From Spongiibacter pelagi (GTDB lineage: Bacteria; Pseudomonadota; Gammaproteobacteria; Pseudomonadales; Spongiibacteraceae), in the NCBI RefSeq assembly GCF_014705705.1, contig NZ_JACXLD010000004.1:248001-312000 (forward strand): a stretch of 64,000 nt of DNA, in the 5' to 3' direction. The position numbers and the translations under genes were made by a program. The notes under the pieces are model-generated. The model had not been told where the DNA came from. It made no database searches and saw only the letters and a program-made list of their open reading frames with translations. This document shows, piece by piece, positions 16,789-25,850 of this stretch (position 1 is its first letter; each line of letters opens with the position of its first letter).

Positions 16789-16983
16789 ATGCCAAAAATC
16801 AAAGTACACAGTGGGGCTGCAAAACGCTTCAAAAAAACCGGAAGCGGTTACAAGCGTAAAAGCGCTCATAAGAGTCACATCCTGACCAAGATGACTACCA
16901 AGCGTAAGCGTCAGCTGCGTGGTACCAGTGCCGTCCATAAATCGGACAAGGTATTGGTAGATCGCATGTTGCGCGCCATTTAA
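16789..16983 (+). CDS. rpmI: 50S ribosomal protein L35
   Basis: A 64-residue, very basic L35 with [20 protein letters not shown] and [16 protein letters not shown], the family's usual length and sequence. It lies between infC and rplT, the universal order. An inverted repeat, ATTTGTAA/TTTACAAAT, stands about 20-35 nt before the start. In E. coli L20 represses this unit by binding the rpmI leader. Confidence 0.97.
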   Translation: MPKIKVHSGAAKRFKKTGSGYKRKSAHKSHILTKMTTKRKRQLRGTSAVHKSDKVLVDRMLRAI

Positions 16984-17018
16984 TTCGCCGTCATCAACGT
17001 ATTTAAAAGGAAGAGACT

Positions 17019-17375
17019 ATGCCTCGCGTAAAACGTGGTGTGACTGCACACCGTCGCCATAAAAAAATTCTGAAGCAAGCTAAAGGCTACTACGGTGCGC
17101 GTTCGCGTATTTACCGTGTTGCCAAGCAAGCGGTAATCAAAGCTGGTCAATATGCGTACCGTGACCGTCGCGCCAAGAAGCGCACTTTCCGCGCGCTGTG
17201 GATCACCCGTATCAATGCGGCTTCTCGTGCCAATGGCCTGAGCTACAGCCGTCTGATCGCTGGTCTGAAGAAAGCGGATATCGCATTGGACCGTCGCGTT
17301 CTGGCTGACCTGGCCGTACATGACAAAGCTGCTTTTGCTGCTGTGGTTGATCGCGCAAAAACCGCACTGGCCTAA
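17019..17375 (+). CDS. rplT: 50S ribosomal protein L20
   Basis: A 118-residue L20 with [36 protein letters not shown] and the globular C-terminal [19 protein letters not shown]. It binds 23S rRNA early in 50S assembly and in E. coli feeds back on rpmI-rplT translation. Its start follows AAAGGAAGAG. A terminator-like hairpin separates it from pheS. Confidence 0.98.
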   Translation: MPRVKRGVTAHRRHKKILKQAKGYYGARSRIYRVAKQAVIKAGQYAYRDRRAKKRTFRALWITRINAASRANGLSYSRLIAGLKKADIALDRRVLADLAVHDKAAFAAVVDRAKTALA

Positions 17376-17412
17376 GACTGTTGCCGCGTAAGCGGCGCAG
17401 TTATGCAATTTG

Positions 17413-17455
17413 AAATAGGGAAAGGGTGCACAGCTCTTTCCCTATTTTGTTTTTA
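17413..17455 (+). terminator. Terminator/attenuator between rplT and pheS
   Basis: AAATAGGGAAAG (17413-17424) pairs perfectly with CTTTCCCTATTT (17436-17447), followed by TGTTTTT. A second hairpin, GCCGC/GCGGC (about 17383-17396), precedes it. In E. coli the pheST operon is attenuated at this place by a Phe-rich leader peptide; here a 17-codon frame (17403-17456) runs through the hairpin and ends LFCF, but it has no clear ribosome binding site. Confidence 0.8.
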
Positions 17456-17456
17456 G

Positions 17457-18503
<1,047 letters not shown>

Positions 18504-18544
18504 GCATACACCAAAACACAACAGATTCTGGACAGATTTAAACA

Positions 18545-20905
18545 ATGAAATTCAGTGAAAAATGGCTACGCGAGTGGGTCAATCCGGAAATTGACAGCGA
18601 CACTCTGGCGGCACAATTAACCATGGCTGGCTTGGAAGTAGATGCGTTGGAGCCCGTTGCCGGAGCCTTTAGCGGTGTCGTGGTGGCGGAAATCCTGAGT
18701 GCAGAACCGCATCCCGATGCCCAGAAACTGCAAGTTTGCAAGGTCAATGATGGCGTAGAAACTCTGCAAATTGTTTGCGGCGCGGCCAATGCTCGTCCCG
18801 GCATTAAAATTCCCTGCGCCCGTGTTGGTGCGGTATTGCCCGGTGATTTCAAAATCAAAAAAGCCAAGCTGCGCGGCGTAGAATCCTTTGGGATGCTCTG
18901 TGCCGAGCAAGAGCTGGGTATGGCGGAGTCTTCCGATGGCCTGATGGAGTTGGCTGCCGATGCGCCGGTTGGTACGGATATTCGTGAATATCTGCAACTG
19001 GACGACAATCTTTTCGAATTGGGGCTGACCCCAAACCGGGCGGATTGCCTGAGTGTTCGCGGCATTGCCCGCGAAGTCGCCGTTCTGAATAAAATCCCCT
19101 TCGTTGAGCCAGAATTTGCGCCGGTAGCCGCCGCTATTGAAGATGTCTTACCCGTTCAAATCGACGCGGGCGAAGATTGCCCACGTTACGTTGGTCGTGT
19201 GGTGCGCGGTATTGATATCGCCAAGCCAAGCCCGTTGTGGCTGCAAGAGAAACTTCGTCGCAGTGGCTTGCGCAGCATTGATGCCGTAGTCGATATTACC
19301 AATCTGGTCTTGCTCGAGCTGGGTCAGCCGATGCATGCCTTTGATCTTGAGAAGCTAAGCGGCGGCATTGTGGTGCGCAAAGCAACGGAAGGCGAAAAAC
19401 TGACGCTATTAGACGAACAGGAAATCGAGCTGCGTGCTGATAGCCTTGTGATCGCGGATCAAACAAAGCCATTGGCACTGGCCGGTATTATGGGTGGTCT
19501 TGATTCAAGTGTTGGCGATCAGACTCGTGACCTGTTCCTTGAGGCCGCCTTCTTTGCGCCAGATAAGCTCGCCGGACGTGCGCGTAGCTACGGTCTGCAT
19601 ACTGACTCTTCACATCGCTTTGAGCGGGGTGTGGATTACGCATTAGCCGAGCGCGCTATTGAGCGTGCGACTCAGCTGATTATTGAAATTTGTGGCGGTC
19701 AGGCTGGGCCTACCATCAAACAAAACGGTGCAGAAATTCCAGAACCGCAGGCGATTACGCTGCGCGCTGCGCGTATTAAGCGCATGTTGGGTATGTCACT
19801 CCCTAATGATGAAGTTGTTAATATTATCAGTGGCTTAGGACTAGATATTAAAGCAGAAGGAGAGGGCTGGAAGGTCTTTTCTGCCAGTTGGCGCTTCGAT
19901 ATTGCAATTGAAGAAGACCTGCTCGAAGAGCTTGCTCGAATCTACGGCTACAACCGTTTGCCGGTCACACCCATGAGCGCCAATCTGGAGATTATTCCCA
20001 AACCAGAAAAATTGCGCCCACAGTCTCAAATCAGACGCCAGTTGGTTGCGCGCGGCTATCAAGAAGCGGTGACGTACAGCTTTATCGACCCCGCACTGCA
20101 CGAAATCGTCTCAGAAGGCGGTGGTATCGAGCTAATGAATCCTATTAGCGCGGATATGGCCATTATGCGCGATTCGCTGTTTCCTGGTTTGTTGAAAACC
20201 GCAGAATACAACAGCAAGCGCCAGCAACAGCGGGTACGCTTGTTTGAAATCGGCCTGCGATTCAATGGCAAAGCGGCGGGCGAGCAAATTCCGACATTGG
20301 CTGGTTTGATCACTGGCCGGCGTTCACCGGAAAGCTGGAATGAGTCTGGTGAGCTGGTAGATTTCTTTGACCTTAAGGGCGACCTGGAAGCGCTGCTGGC
20401 ACTATCGCCGTCCAGCGTGAGCTATGTCGCGGGTTCGCGCAAAGCCTTACACCCCGGTCAAAGTGCTCAGATTGTAGTCAGTGACAAGGCTGTGGGTTGG
20501 ATCGGAGCCCTGCACCCCAGTGTGCAAGCTAAGTTGGACATGCCGAATTCGGTTTATCTGTTCGAAATTGATCTGGCGGTACTGACTGAAAATCGTGTGC
20601 CTAAATTTGAGCCGCTGTCGAAATTCCCAGAAGTTCGCCGCGATATTGCGGTGATCGTACCTAAAGCCGTCGCGGCTCAAGCGCTGTTAGATTGCGTTAA
20701 AAAGGCGGCGGGTGAACAGCTTCACAACTTGAGACTGTTTGATATTTATCAAGGTAAAGGTATTGATCCAGAACGAAAAAGTATTGCACTAGGCTTGACG
20801 TTTAGGGATTCATCGCGCACCCTTAATGAGGAAGAAGTCAGTCAATCTGTTGCGGCGGTTGTCGACGCTCTGCAGCAGGACTTAGGTGCAACGCTCAGGA
20901 ACTGA
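18545..20905 (+). CDS. pheT: Phenylalanine-tRNA ligase beta subunit
   Basis: A 786-residue PheT (E. coli 795). The N-terminal OB-fold EMAP domain (AEPHPDAQKLQVCKV) is followed by the B3/B4 editing domain (LTPNRADCLSVRGIAREVA), B5 domains, the catalytic-like core (GYQEAVTYSFIDPALH) and the C-terminal anticodon-binding domain FDX-ACB (FPEVRRDIAVIVP). It partners PheS. ihfA begins 17 nt after its stop, the standard gammaproteobacterial order. Confidence 0.98.
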   Translation: MKFSEKWLREWVNPEIDSDTLAAQLTMAGLEVDALEPVAGAFSGVVVAEILSAEPHPDAQKLQVCKVNDGVETLQIVCGAANARPGIKIPCARVGAVLPGDFKIKKAKLRGVESFGMLCAEQELGMAESSDGLMELAADAPVGTDIREYLQLDDNLFELGLTPNRADCLSVRGIAREVAVLNKIPFVEPEFAPVAAAIEDVLPVQIDAGEDCPRYVGRVVRGIDIAKPSPLWLQEKLRRSGLRSIDAVVDITNLVLLELGQPMHAFDLEKLSGGIVVRKATEGEKLTLLDEQEIELRADSLVIADQTKPLALAGIMGGLDSSVGDQTRDLFLEAAFFAPDKLAGRARSYGLHTDSSHRFERGVDYALAERAIERATQLIIEICGGQAGPTIKQNGAEIPEPQAITLRAARIKRMLGMSLPNDEVVNIISGLGLDIKAEGEGWKVFSASWRFDIAIEEDLLEELARIYGYNRLPVTPMSANLEIIPKPEKLRPQSQIRRQLVARGYQEAVTYSFIDPALHEIVSEGGGIELMNPISADMAIMRDSLFPGLLKTAEYNSKRQQQRVRLFEIGLRFNGKAAGEQIPTLAGLITGRRSPESWNESGELVDFFDLKGDLEALLALSPSSVSYVAGSRKALHPGQSAQIVVSDKAVGWIGALHPSVQAKLDMPNSVYLFEIDLAVLTENRVPKFEPLSKFPEVRRDIAVIVPKAVAAQALLDCVKKAAGEQLHNLRLFDIYQGKGIDPERKSIALGLTFRDSSRTLNEEEVSQSVAAVVDALQQDLGATLRN

Positions 20906-20922
20906 TCTAAAGGAAATGTGAC

Positions 20923-21225
20923 ATGACCTCCCTCACAAAGGCGGAAATGGCTGAGAAACTCTACGAGGAACTCGGTTTTAATAAACGTGAGGCAAAAGAA
21001 CTGGTTGAGTTATTTTTCGAGCAGATTCGCCATTGCCTGGAAGATAATGAGCAAGTGAAAATTTCTGGTTTTGGAAACTTCGACCTGCGTGACAAAAGTC
21101 AGCGCCCCGGTCGAAATCCCAAAACCGGCGAGGAAATTCCCATTTCTGCACGGCGTGTGGTCACTTTCCGTCCAGGCCAGAAGTTGAAATCCAGGGTGGA
21201 AGATTATGCTGGAACCAAGTCATAA
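20923..21225 (+). CDS. ihfA: Integration host factor alpha subunit
   Basis: A 100-residue IHF-alpha, nearly superposable on the E. coli protein: [40 protein letters not shown], the beta-arm proline region and [15 protein letters not shown]. With IhfB it bends DNA at specific sites. The start ATG follows AAAGGAAATGTGAC. Its 3' end overlaps the next gene by 20 nt, implying translational coupling. Confidence 0.98.
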   Translation: MTSLTKAEMAEKLYEELGFNKREAKELVELFFEQIRHCLEDNEQVKISGFGNFDLRDKSQRPGRNPKTGEEIPISARRVVTFRPGQKLKSRVEDYAGTKS

Positions 21226-21562
21226 CGATGAGCTGCCCCCCATTCCGGGGAAGCGCTATTTTACAATCGGTGAAGTCAGTGAGCTGTGTGCGGTTAAACC
21301 ACACGTTTTGCGTTACTGGGAGCAAGAATTCCCGCAACTGGCTCCGGTAAAGCGGCGTGGAAATCGCCGCTACTATCAACACCAAGACGTGTTGATGATT
21401 CGTCAGATCAGAAGTCTGCTTTACGAGCAGGGTTACACCATTGGCGGCGCTCGTCAGCGCATGTCTGGCGAGTCTGCAAAAGATGAGTCAACCCAGGCTA
21501 AGCAATTGATTCGACAGATGATTGGTGAACTTGAAGAATTGTCGAAAGTTCTTAAAAGATAG
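21206..21562 (+). CDS. MerR-family regulator
   Basis: A 118-residue MerR-type protein. The N-terminal winged helix-turn-helix reads [20 protein letters not shown] and continues [21 protein letters not shown] short C-terminal helix for dimerisation (about residues 92-118) follows. It lacks the cysteines of metal-sensing MerR proteins. The same gene stands downstream of ihfA in pseudomonads; its target is not known to me. It overlaps ihfA by 20 nt and belongs to the same operon. The tRNA-Pro promoter begins right at its stop codon. Confidence 0.92.
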   Translation: MLEPSHNDELPPIPGKRYFTIGEVSELCAVKPHVLRYWEQEFPQLAPVKRRGNRRYYQHQDVLMIRQIRSLLYEQGYTIGGARQRMSGESAKDESTQAKQLIRQMIGELEELSKVLKR

Positions 21563-21591
21563 TTCACAGCTTTGTCATCTTCGGGTATGAT
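21563..21591 (+). promoter_or_regulatory. Promoter of tRNA-Pro
   Basis: TTCACA (21563-21568) and TATGAT (21586-21591) are separated by 17 nt, 14 nt upstream of the mature tRNA. Confidence 0.65.
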
Positions 21592-21605
21592 GCCCAACCT
21601 CAAAT

Positions 21606-21682
21606 CGGGGCGTAGCGCAGTCTGGTAGCGCACCACACTGGGGGTGTGGGGGTCGCAGGTTCGAATCCTGCCGTTCCGACCA
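21606..21682 (+). tRNA. tRNA-Pro (anticodon GGG)
   Basis: A 77-nt cloverleaf: acceptor CGGGGCG/CGTTCCG with two G-T pairs, discriminator A and encoded CCA, anticodon stem CCACA/TGTGG around CTGGGGG (anticodon GGG), and a TTCGAAT T-loop. The C1-G72 acceptor pair is as usual for bacterial tRNA-Pro. Confidence 0.96.
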
Positions 21683-21688
21683 TATCTT

Positions 21689-21718
21689 AAAAGGCCGCTC
21701 ATTAGAGTGGCCTTTTTT
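21689..21718 (+). terminator. Terminator after tRNA-Pro
   Basis: AAAAGGCCGCTC pairs with GAGTGGCCTTTT around ATTA (one G-T pair), followed by more T residues. It begins 7 nt after the tRNA. Confidence 0.88.
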
Positions 21719-21844
21719 GTTTCTGCGAAATCTTGCGCCTTTTAAGTAGCTCTTTGGGCTAATGACGATAACAACAGGCCAGTTGTTGCCGATCGATCAA
21801 AAAAACCACATAGATTCCCCCGGCTAAAGCCGGGGTTCTTACCG

Positions 21845-22273
21845 TTACAGCTCCATTCGGAGCTGATCTGAATCCTTTCGTCCTTGGTACTCAACGTAGC
21901 GACGAATGACGTGTTCATCTATTCCTACGCTGCTGACGAAGTATCCTGGCGACCAAACTACATTTTCTTTCCAATAAACTTTGGATAACCACTTAAAGGT
22001 CTTACGCATGTGGGACGCCGATCGGCCTTTTAGCTGCCCCATTACATCAGCTATCGCATATTTCGGCGGGATTTCCATAACCATGTGCAGATGATCTTGA
22101 TCAAAGTCGATCGTCTCTATCGTAACGCCAGGCATACTTCTCAGCAGCTTCGGGAGTACTACCCGCAGATAGTCCTCGACGAAAGGCTTCAGTATCCGCC
22201 GCCTGTATTTGGTTACCCAAATAACGTGATATTGGAGGCGATAAACCCCATGTGCCGAATAGCCAACTTCCAT
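21845..22273 (-). CDS. tnpA: IS200/IS605-type Y1 transposase TnpA
   Basis: A 142-residue single-strand transposase of normal family length. YHVIWVTKYRRRIL opens the fold, DQDHLHMVMEIPP carries the HUH metal-binding histidines, and the catalytic tyrosine is in VIRRYVEYQG near the C-terminus. It cuts and joins single-stranded element ends through a 5'-phosphotyrosine bond. The gene is intact, but one of its end hairpins is disrupted by IS21, so this copy is probably immobile. No TnpB partner is present. Confidence 0.93.
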   Translation of the reverse strand: MEVGYSAHGVYRLQYHVIWVTKYRRRILKPFVEDYLRVVLPKLLRSMPGVTIETIDFDQDHLHMVMEIPPKYAIADVMGQLKGRSASHMRKTFKWLSKVYWKENVVWSPGYFVSSVGIDEHVIRRYVEYQGRKDSDQLRMEL

Positions 22274-22306
22274 CTGGCTACAATACAGCCGGCGGGCTCA
22301 TTCATC

Positions 22307-22311
22307 CACGG
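22307..22311 (+). repeat. 5-bp target duplication, left of IS21
   Basis: CACGG directly before the IS21 terminus, repeated at 24928-24932. Confidence 0.85.
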
Positions 22312-22327
22312 TGCATATTCCGCCCCA

Positions 22328-22415
22328 ACCTGAACACCGATTCCGGACGAACGTGAACACCCATTCCGATCCATCGTGAACGCTGATTCCGGCGCAACGT
22401 GAACACTTTTACCGG
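22328..22415 (+). repeat. Four 23-bp-spaced terminal iterons of IS21
   Basis: Related 18-base units start at 22328 (ACCTGAACACCGATTCCG), 22351, 22374 and 22397, a strict 23-bp period. Two inverted copies lie at the right end near 24879 and 24902, also 23 bp apart. IS21-family ends carry such multiple repeats as transposase-binding sites. Confidence 0.8.
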
Positions 22416-22532
22416 GATCTCCGGAATCATTGTTCATCTTCCCGGAACCGGCGTTCACGTTGTACCGGAATCCCGCTCAACGCATTGATTTTCTTTGAAT
22501 TTGCTAACCTCTCCGCTTTTTCCGGAGGGGCC

Positions 22533-24062
22533 ATGCCAGCCAAGAGGATCACCATGCGTAACATCCGTGAAGTGCTGCGGCTTCGACTCGCCGCCAACCT
22601 GTCACTGCGGCAAATCAGCGCCAGTACCAAGACCAGCCTCGGCGCCATCCAGAAACTGGTGGCGCGAGCCGAGGAACTTTCCCTGACGTGGCCGTTGCCG
22701 GCCCAGCTCGACGATACCGCTCTGGCCAAGCTGTTTTATCCACAAGCTGATGCCACTGTATCCGACCGTTATCACGTCCCCGACTGGGCCAGCGCCCATC
22801 AGGAACTCAAACGCAAGGGCATGACCAAGCAGCTCTTGTGGGAGGAGCACACCGAGCAGTTTCCCAACCGTTGCTACAGCTACTCTCAGTTCTGCGATCT
22901 CTACCGGCAGTGGGGCAAACGGCAGAAGCGTTCCATGCGCCAGATCCACAAGGCAGGCGAGAAGTGCTTTGTGGATTACTGCGGACAGACGGTGCCCATC
23001 GTTAACGGCAGCACCGGCGAGATCCGCGAGGCCCAGATCCTTGTTGGTGTGCTGGGCGCTTCGAACTACACCTATGCCGAAGCTACCTTCAGTCAATCCT
23101 TGCCGGACTGGCTTGGCAGTCATACTCGCATGCTAACCTTTTTTGGCGGTTGTCCCGCGATGATCGTGCCGGACAACCTGCGTAGCGGCGTCAGCCGTGC
23201 CTGTCGTTATGATCCCGATCTCAACCCCAGCTATCAGCAGTGGGCTGCACACTACCGCGTGGCCGTCGTGCCGGCTCGCCCCTACAAGCCCAAAGACAAA
23301 TCCAAGGCAGAGGTCGGCGTACAAATCGTGGAGCGCTGGATTCTGGCGCGTCTGCGACGACAGACCTTCTTCTCTCTGGCAGAACTGAATCGCTGTATCC
23401 AGGCGTTGCTGCAAGAACTCAACGCCAAGCCCTTCAAGCAATTGCCCGGCAACCGGATCGAAGCCTTCCAGTCATTGGATAAGCCCGCACTGAACCCGCT
23501 ACCCACCCAGGCCTACCGCTTTGTCGACATCAAGCCGGTGAAGGTCAACATTGATTACCACGTGCAATACCAACAGCATCATTACTCCGTACCGCACCAC
23601 TATGTGGGTGAAACCCTGGAGCTACACGCTAGCGAATCCCTGATCACAATCTACTTCCGCCAGCGCCAGATTGCCTCCCATCCGCGCGGCCAGCGCCCCG
23701 GCACCACAACCGAAGCCGCGCACATGCCCACACGACACCGCAAACACCAGCAGTGGACACCGGGTCGTTTAAAGCAATGGGCAAGCAAGATCGGGCCGGA
23801 AACGCTTGTCTGGGTGGATGCCCAACTGCGTGCCCGCGCCCATCCGGAACAGGCCTACCGGGTCTGCCTGGGTTTACTGAACCTGAGTCGGGAATATCCT
23901 CATGAGCGCCTGAACGCTGCCTGCCACATCGCCAACCAGCAGAGCCTGCAAATCAAATCCCTGCTGCGCAGCCAGCTCGATACCTTGCCGGATCAAACCA
24001 GCCTGAACCTCTCACTGCCTCAGGATCACGACAATATCCGTGGCCCCAACCACTTCCACTGA
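22533..24062 (+). CDS. istA: IS21-family transposase IstA
   Basis: A 509-residue DDE transposase from ATG 22533, which follows GGAGGGG (22524-22530) at good distance; an earlier in-frame start is not needed. The N-terminal helix-turn-helix (LRLAANLSLRQISASTKTS) is followed by the rve integrase core with the first Asp in KCFVDYCGQTVPI, the second in MIVPDNLRSGV and the Glu in KSKAEVGVQIVERW. The C-terminal part has the usual IstA beta domain. It is intact, 29 nt upstream of istB. Confidence 0.95.
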   Translation: MPAKRITMRNIREVLRLRLAANLSLRQISASTKTSLGAIQKLVARAEELSLTWPLPAQLDDTALAKLFYPQADATVSDRYHVPDWASAHQELKRKGMTKQLLWEEHTEQFPNRCYSYSQFCDLYRQWGKRQKRSMRQIHKAGEKCFVDYCGQTVPIVNGSTGEIREAQILVGVLGASNYTYAEATFSQSLPDWLGSHTRMLTFFGGCPAMIVPDNLRSGVSRACRYDPDLNPSYQQWAAHYRVAVVPARPYKPKDKSKAEVGVQIVERWILARLRRQTFFSLAELNRCIQALLQELNAKPFKQLPGNRIEAFQSLDKPALNPLPTQAYRFVDIKPVKVNIDYHVQYQQHHYSVPHHYVGETLELHASESLITIYFRQRQIASHPRGQRPGTTTEAAHMPTRHRKHQQWTPGRLKQWASKIGPETLVWVDAQLRARAHPEQAYRVCLGLLNLSREYPHERLNAACHIANQQSLQIKSLLRSQLDTLPDQTSLNLSLPQDHDNIRGPNHFH

Positions 24063-24091
24063 CCCGAACCGCTGAACTAACCGGAGAACCC

Positions 24092-24847
24092 ATGACGACA
24101 CAAACTCTGACACAACTGCGCCAACTCAAGCTCGGTGGCATGGCTGCCGCTTTGCAGAATCAACTGGAACACGCGGGCACCTATGACGATCTGGCTTTTA
24201 TGGATCGCCTGAACCTGCTGCTGGATCACGAGAATCTGACCCGCCAGTCACGCAAGCAGGAACGCCTGGTTCGCCAGGCCCGCTTCAAATTGCACGCCAC
24301 GCTGCAGGACATCGACTACCAGCATCCACGCGGGATAAAAGCCGCTGACATCGCCGCACTGGCCCAAGGCGACTGGATCAAGCGGGCTCAGAACTTACTC
24401 ATTACCGGCCCCTGTGGCAGCGGCAAAACCTACCTCGCCTGCGCCCTCGGCCATAACGCCTGTCTGCACGACTACAGCGTCCGCTACTACCGACTGTCGC
24501 GCCTTCTGCTTGCCCTGACCCAGGCCAAAGCCGACGGCAGCTATCACAAGCAGCTCGCTCTGCTGGCAAAAATTGATTTGCTGGTCATCGACGATTGGGG
24601 GTTGGAGCCACTGACGGCAGCGCATCGCAACGATCTGATGGAGATCATGGATGACCGCCATGGCCACCGCTCGACGCTCATGATTAGCCAGCTACCCACC
24701 GATCAGTGGTATGCCAGTATCGGCGACAACACTCTGGCCGACGCTATTCTCGACCGACTGATGCACAACGCACACCGGCTGACACTGAAAGGAGAATCGA
24801 TGAGAAAAATACTCGGTCGGTTGACCGATGATGAACACCTGAGATAA
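24092..24847 (+). CDS. istB: IS21-family helper ATPase IstB
   Basis: A 251-residue AAA+ ATPase related to DnaC. Walker A is GPCGSGKT (about residues 105-112) and Walker B is LLVIDDWGL. It follows LKLGGMAAALQNQLE, the N-terminal IstB domain typical of the family. IstB assembles on target DNA and directs IstA to it. The start ATG follows GGAG. The gene is intact and ends about 80 nt before the right terminus. Confidence 0.95.
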   Translation: MTTQTLTQLRQLKLGGMAAALQNQLEHAGTYDDLAFMDRLNLLLDHENLTRQSRKQERLVRQARFKLHATLQDIDYQHPRGIKAADIAALAQGDWIKRAQNLLITGPCGSGKTYLACALGHNACLHDYSVRYYRLSRLLLALTQAKADGSYHKQLALLAKIDLLVIDDWGLEPLTAAHRNDLMEIMDDRHGHRSTLMISQLPTDQWYASIGDNTLADAILDRLMHNAHRLTLKGESMRKILGRLTDDEHLR

Positions 24848-24927
24848 AAACACGAACCGATCAGGCGTTGGGCATTTAGGTGTTCACGTTCCGCCGGATC
24901 AGGTGTTCATGTTCGCCGGAATACGCA

Positions 24928-24960
24928 CACGGGTAAACCCGTGGTGTTCTGTCCGCTTCG
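24928..24960 (+). mobile_element. Distal fragment of the interrupted IS200/IS605 element
   Basis: CACGGGTAAACCCGTGG at 24928-24944 supplies the second half of the split end hairpin plus the 5-bp duplication (CACGG, 24928-24932). The outer edge is not precisely defined. Confidence 0.65.
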
Positions 24961-25126
24961 CGGCCGCGTGCATAAATAGTAATAACCCCTTATTTTTCAA
25001 TGCAATTATTCTTGTATTTTGGTAGGGCGGCCTATAAATTCGGTTAGGCTTGTACCAGATTGCTATTTGTTTCAGTTTTTAGATAAAATTACTGGCTTTT
25101 TTGTCACCTAACAAAAGGAATTGTCG

Positions 25127-25456
25127 GTGAATATAGAGCAGAAAAAATCTATTACTGCGAGCTTGTATGACAAAGTTTTGCAAACTGCGAATGAATTGCT
25201 GCAAAGCGCAAAGAAATTTCATATAAGTTATCTGCAATCAAAGTCAGACCCAACTTACGAAGAAATTGCTGAGTTGATCGATGATGTTTGTAAGATCATT
25301 GTGGTTCTTTGCGAAGATGTAGATGAGCCCGAGTTGGGGGCTAAAGCTTTTGAATATTGTGCGTATGTAAAAAACATGGCAATTGCCATTAAAGAGGGCG
25401 ATGAAACCGCGCTTGAAAGATACGTAGAAGAGCTTGATAGAAAGTCTTTTTTATAA
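25127..25456 (+). CDS. Small acidic protein of unknown function
   Basis: A 109-residue acidic, probably all-helical soluble protein that I do not recognise, with EEIAELIDDVCKIIVVLCED and a C-terminal GDETALERYVEELDRKSF. GTG 25127 is taken as start because AAGGA (25115-25119) lies 7 nt before it; TTG 25121 in the same frame is too close. The region is AT-rich compared with its neighbours. A 44-codon gene follows after 26 nt, likely in the same transcript, and a terminator closes the pair. Confidence 0.7.
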   Translation: MNIEQKKSITASLYDKVLQTANELLQSAKKFHISYLQSKSDPTYEEIAELIDDVCKIIVVLCEDVDEPELGAKAFEYCAYVKNMAIAIKEGDETALERYVEELDRKSFL

Positions 25457-25482
25457 AACAGGGACGCTCAGGAGGGCATGTT

Positions 25483-25617
25483 ATGAATGACATCGAGTTT
25501 ATGAGGCTAGCAAAATTAGCCAATGATCAGTTGGATCGAATTTCTGATCTGATCAAAAAAGGCAGAAAAGATGCCAAGAATCGCGCAGAGTCTAAGCGCG
25601 TCAAAAAAGCCGCCTAA
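25483..25617 (+). CDS. 44-residue basic small protein
   Basis: A short gene from ATG 25483 with a strong ribosome binding site (AGGAGG at 25470-25475, 7 nt spacing). The product begins MNDIEFMRLAKLANDQLDRI and ends in a Lys/Arg-rich tail (KGRKDAKNRAESKRVKKAA). It looks like an amphipathic helix with a basic tail. The opposite charge of the upstream acidic protein could mean interaction, which is speculation. The coding status rests on the ribosome binding site and the terminator 15 nt after the stop. Confidence 0.65.
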   Translation: MNDIEFMRLAKLANDQLDRISDLIKKGRKDAKNRAESKRVKKAA

Positions 25618-25631
25618 TCAAGTTTATGTCT

Positions 25632-25661
25632 AAAAGCCCCGCCATCGAGTGGGGCTTTTTC
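25632..25661 (+). terminator. Terminator after the two small genes
   Basis: AAAAGCCCC (25632-25640) pairs with GGGGCTTTT (25651-25659) around GCCATCGAGT, followed by more T residues. Confidence 0.88.
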
Positions 25662-25850
25662 TTAACCACTTTCCAAATTATTACTCCTTTAAATTCAATA
25701 TCTTTCATCCAAGCGCCGTTCCGCAGCGTAAGAGTTCTCGACAACAAGCTGGCTGAGTAGTTTTGCTATTCATGACTCAACAATAGGTTGTGCCTTGTGC
25801 GGCCTATTTCATTGATGCCTAGTCGTTAATTTCACCATTTGAGAACCAAT

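Larger units (their letters stand above)
21811..22311 (-). mobile_element. IS200/IS605-family element, main part, interrupted by IS21
   Basis: This part holds the complete tnpA and one subterminal hairpin, CCCCGGC-TAAA-GCCGGGG (21818-21835). The other end hairpin was CCACGGG-TAAA-CCCGTGG; the IS21-family element split it after CCACGG, so its remainder lies at 24928-24942. Removing IS21 and one CACGG copy rebuilds a perfect hairpin. Paired end hairpins next to a Y1 transposase gene are the hallmark of this family. The outer ends of the element are not exactly placed. Confidence 0.8.
22312..24927 (+). mobile_element. Complete IS21-family insertion sequence
   Basis: A 2616-bp element bounded by TGCATATTCCG at the left and its counterpart CCGGAATACGCA at the right (reverse complement TGCGTATTCCGG), with the 5'-TG...CA-3' ends usual for IS21. 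Both termini continue with related internal repeats. It carries istA and istB in one operon and is flanked by 5-bp direct repeats CACGG. Its GC content looks higher than that of the flanks. All parts needed for transposition appear intact, so it may be a recent arrival. Confidence 0.93.

Noticed and set aside
17403..17456. Phe leader peptide gene before pheS
   Set aside because: Only three Phe codons, no clear ribosome binding site, and the frame spans the whole terminator stem; kept as a finding but not as a gene.
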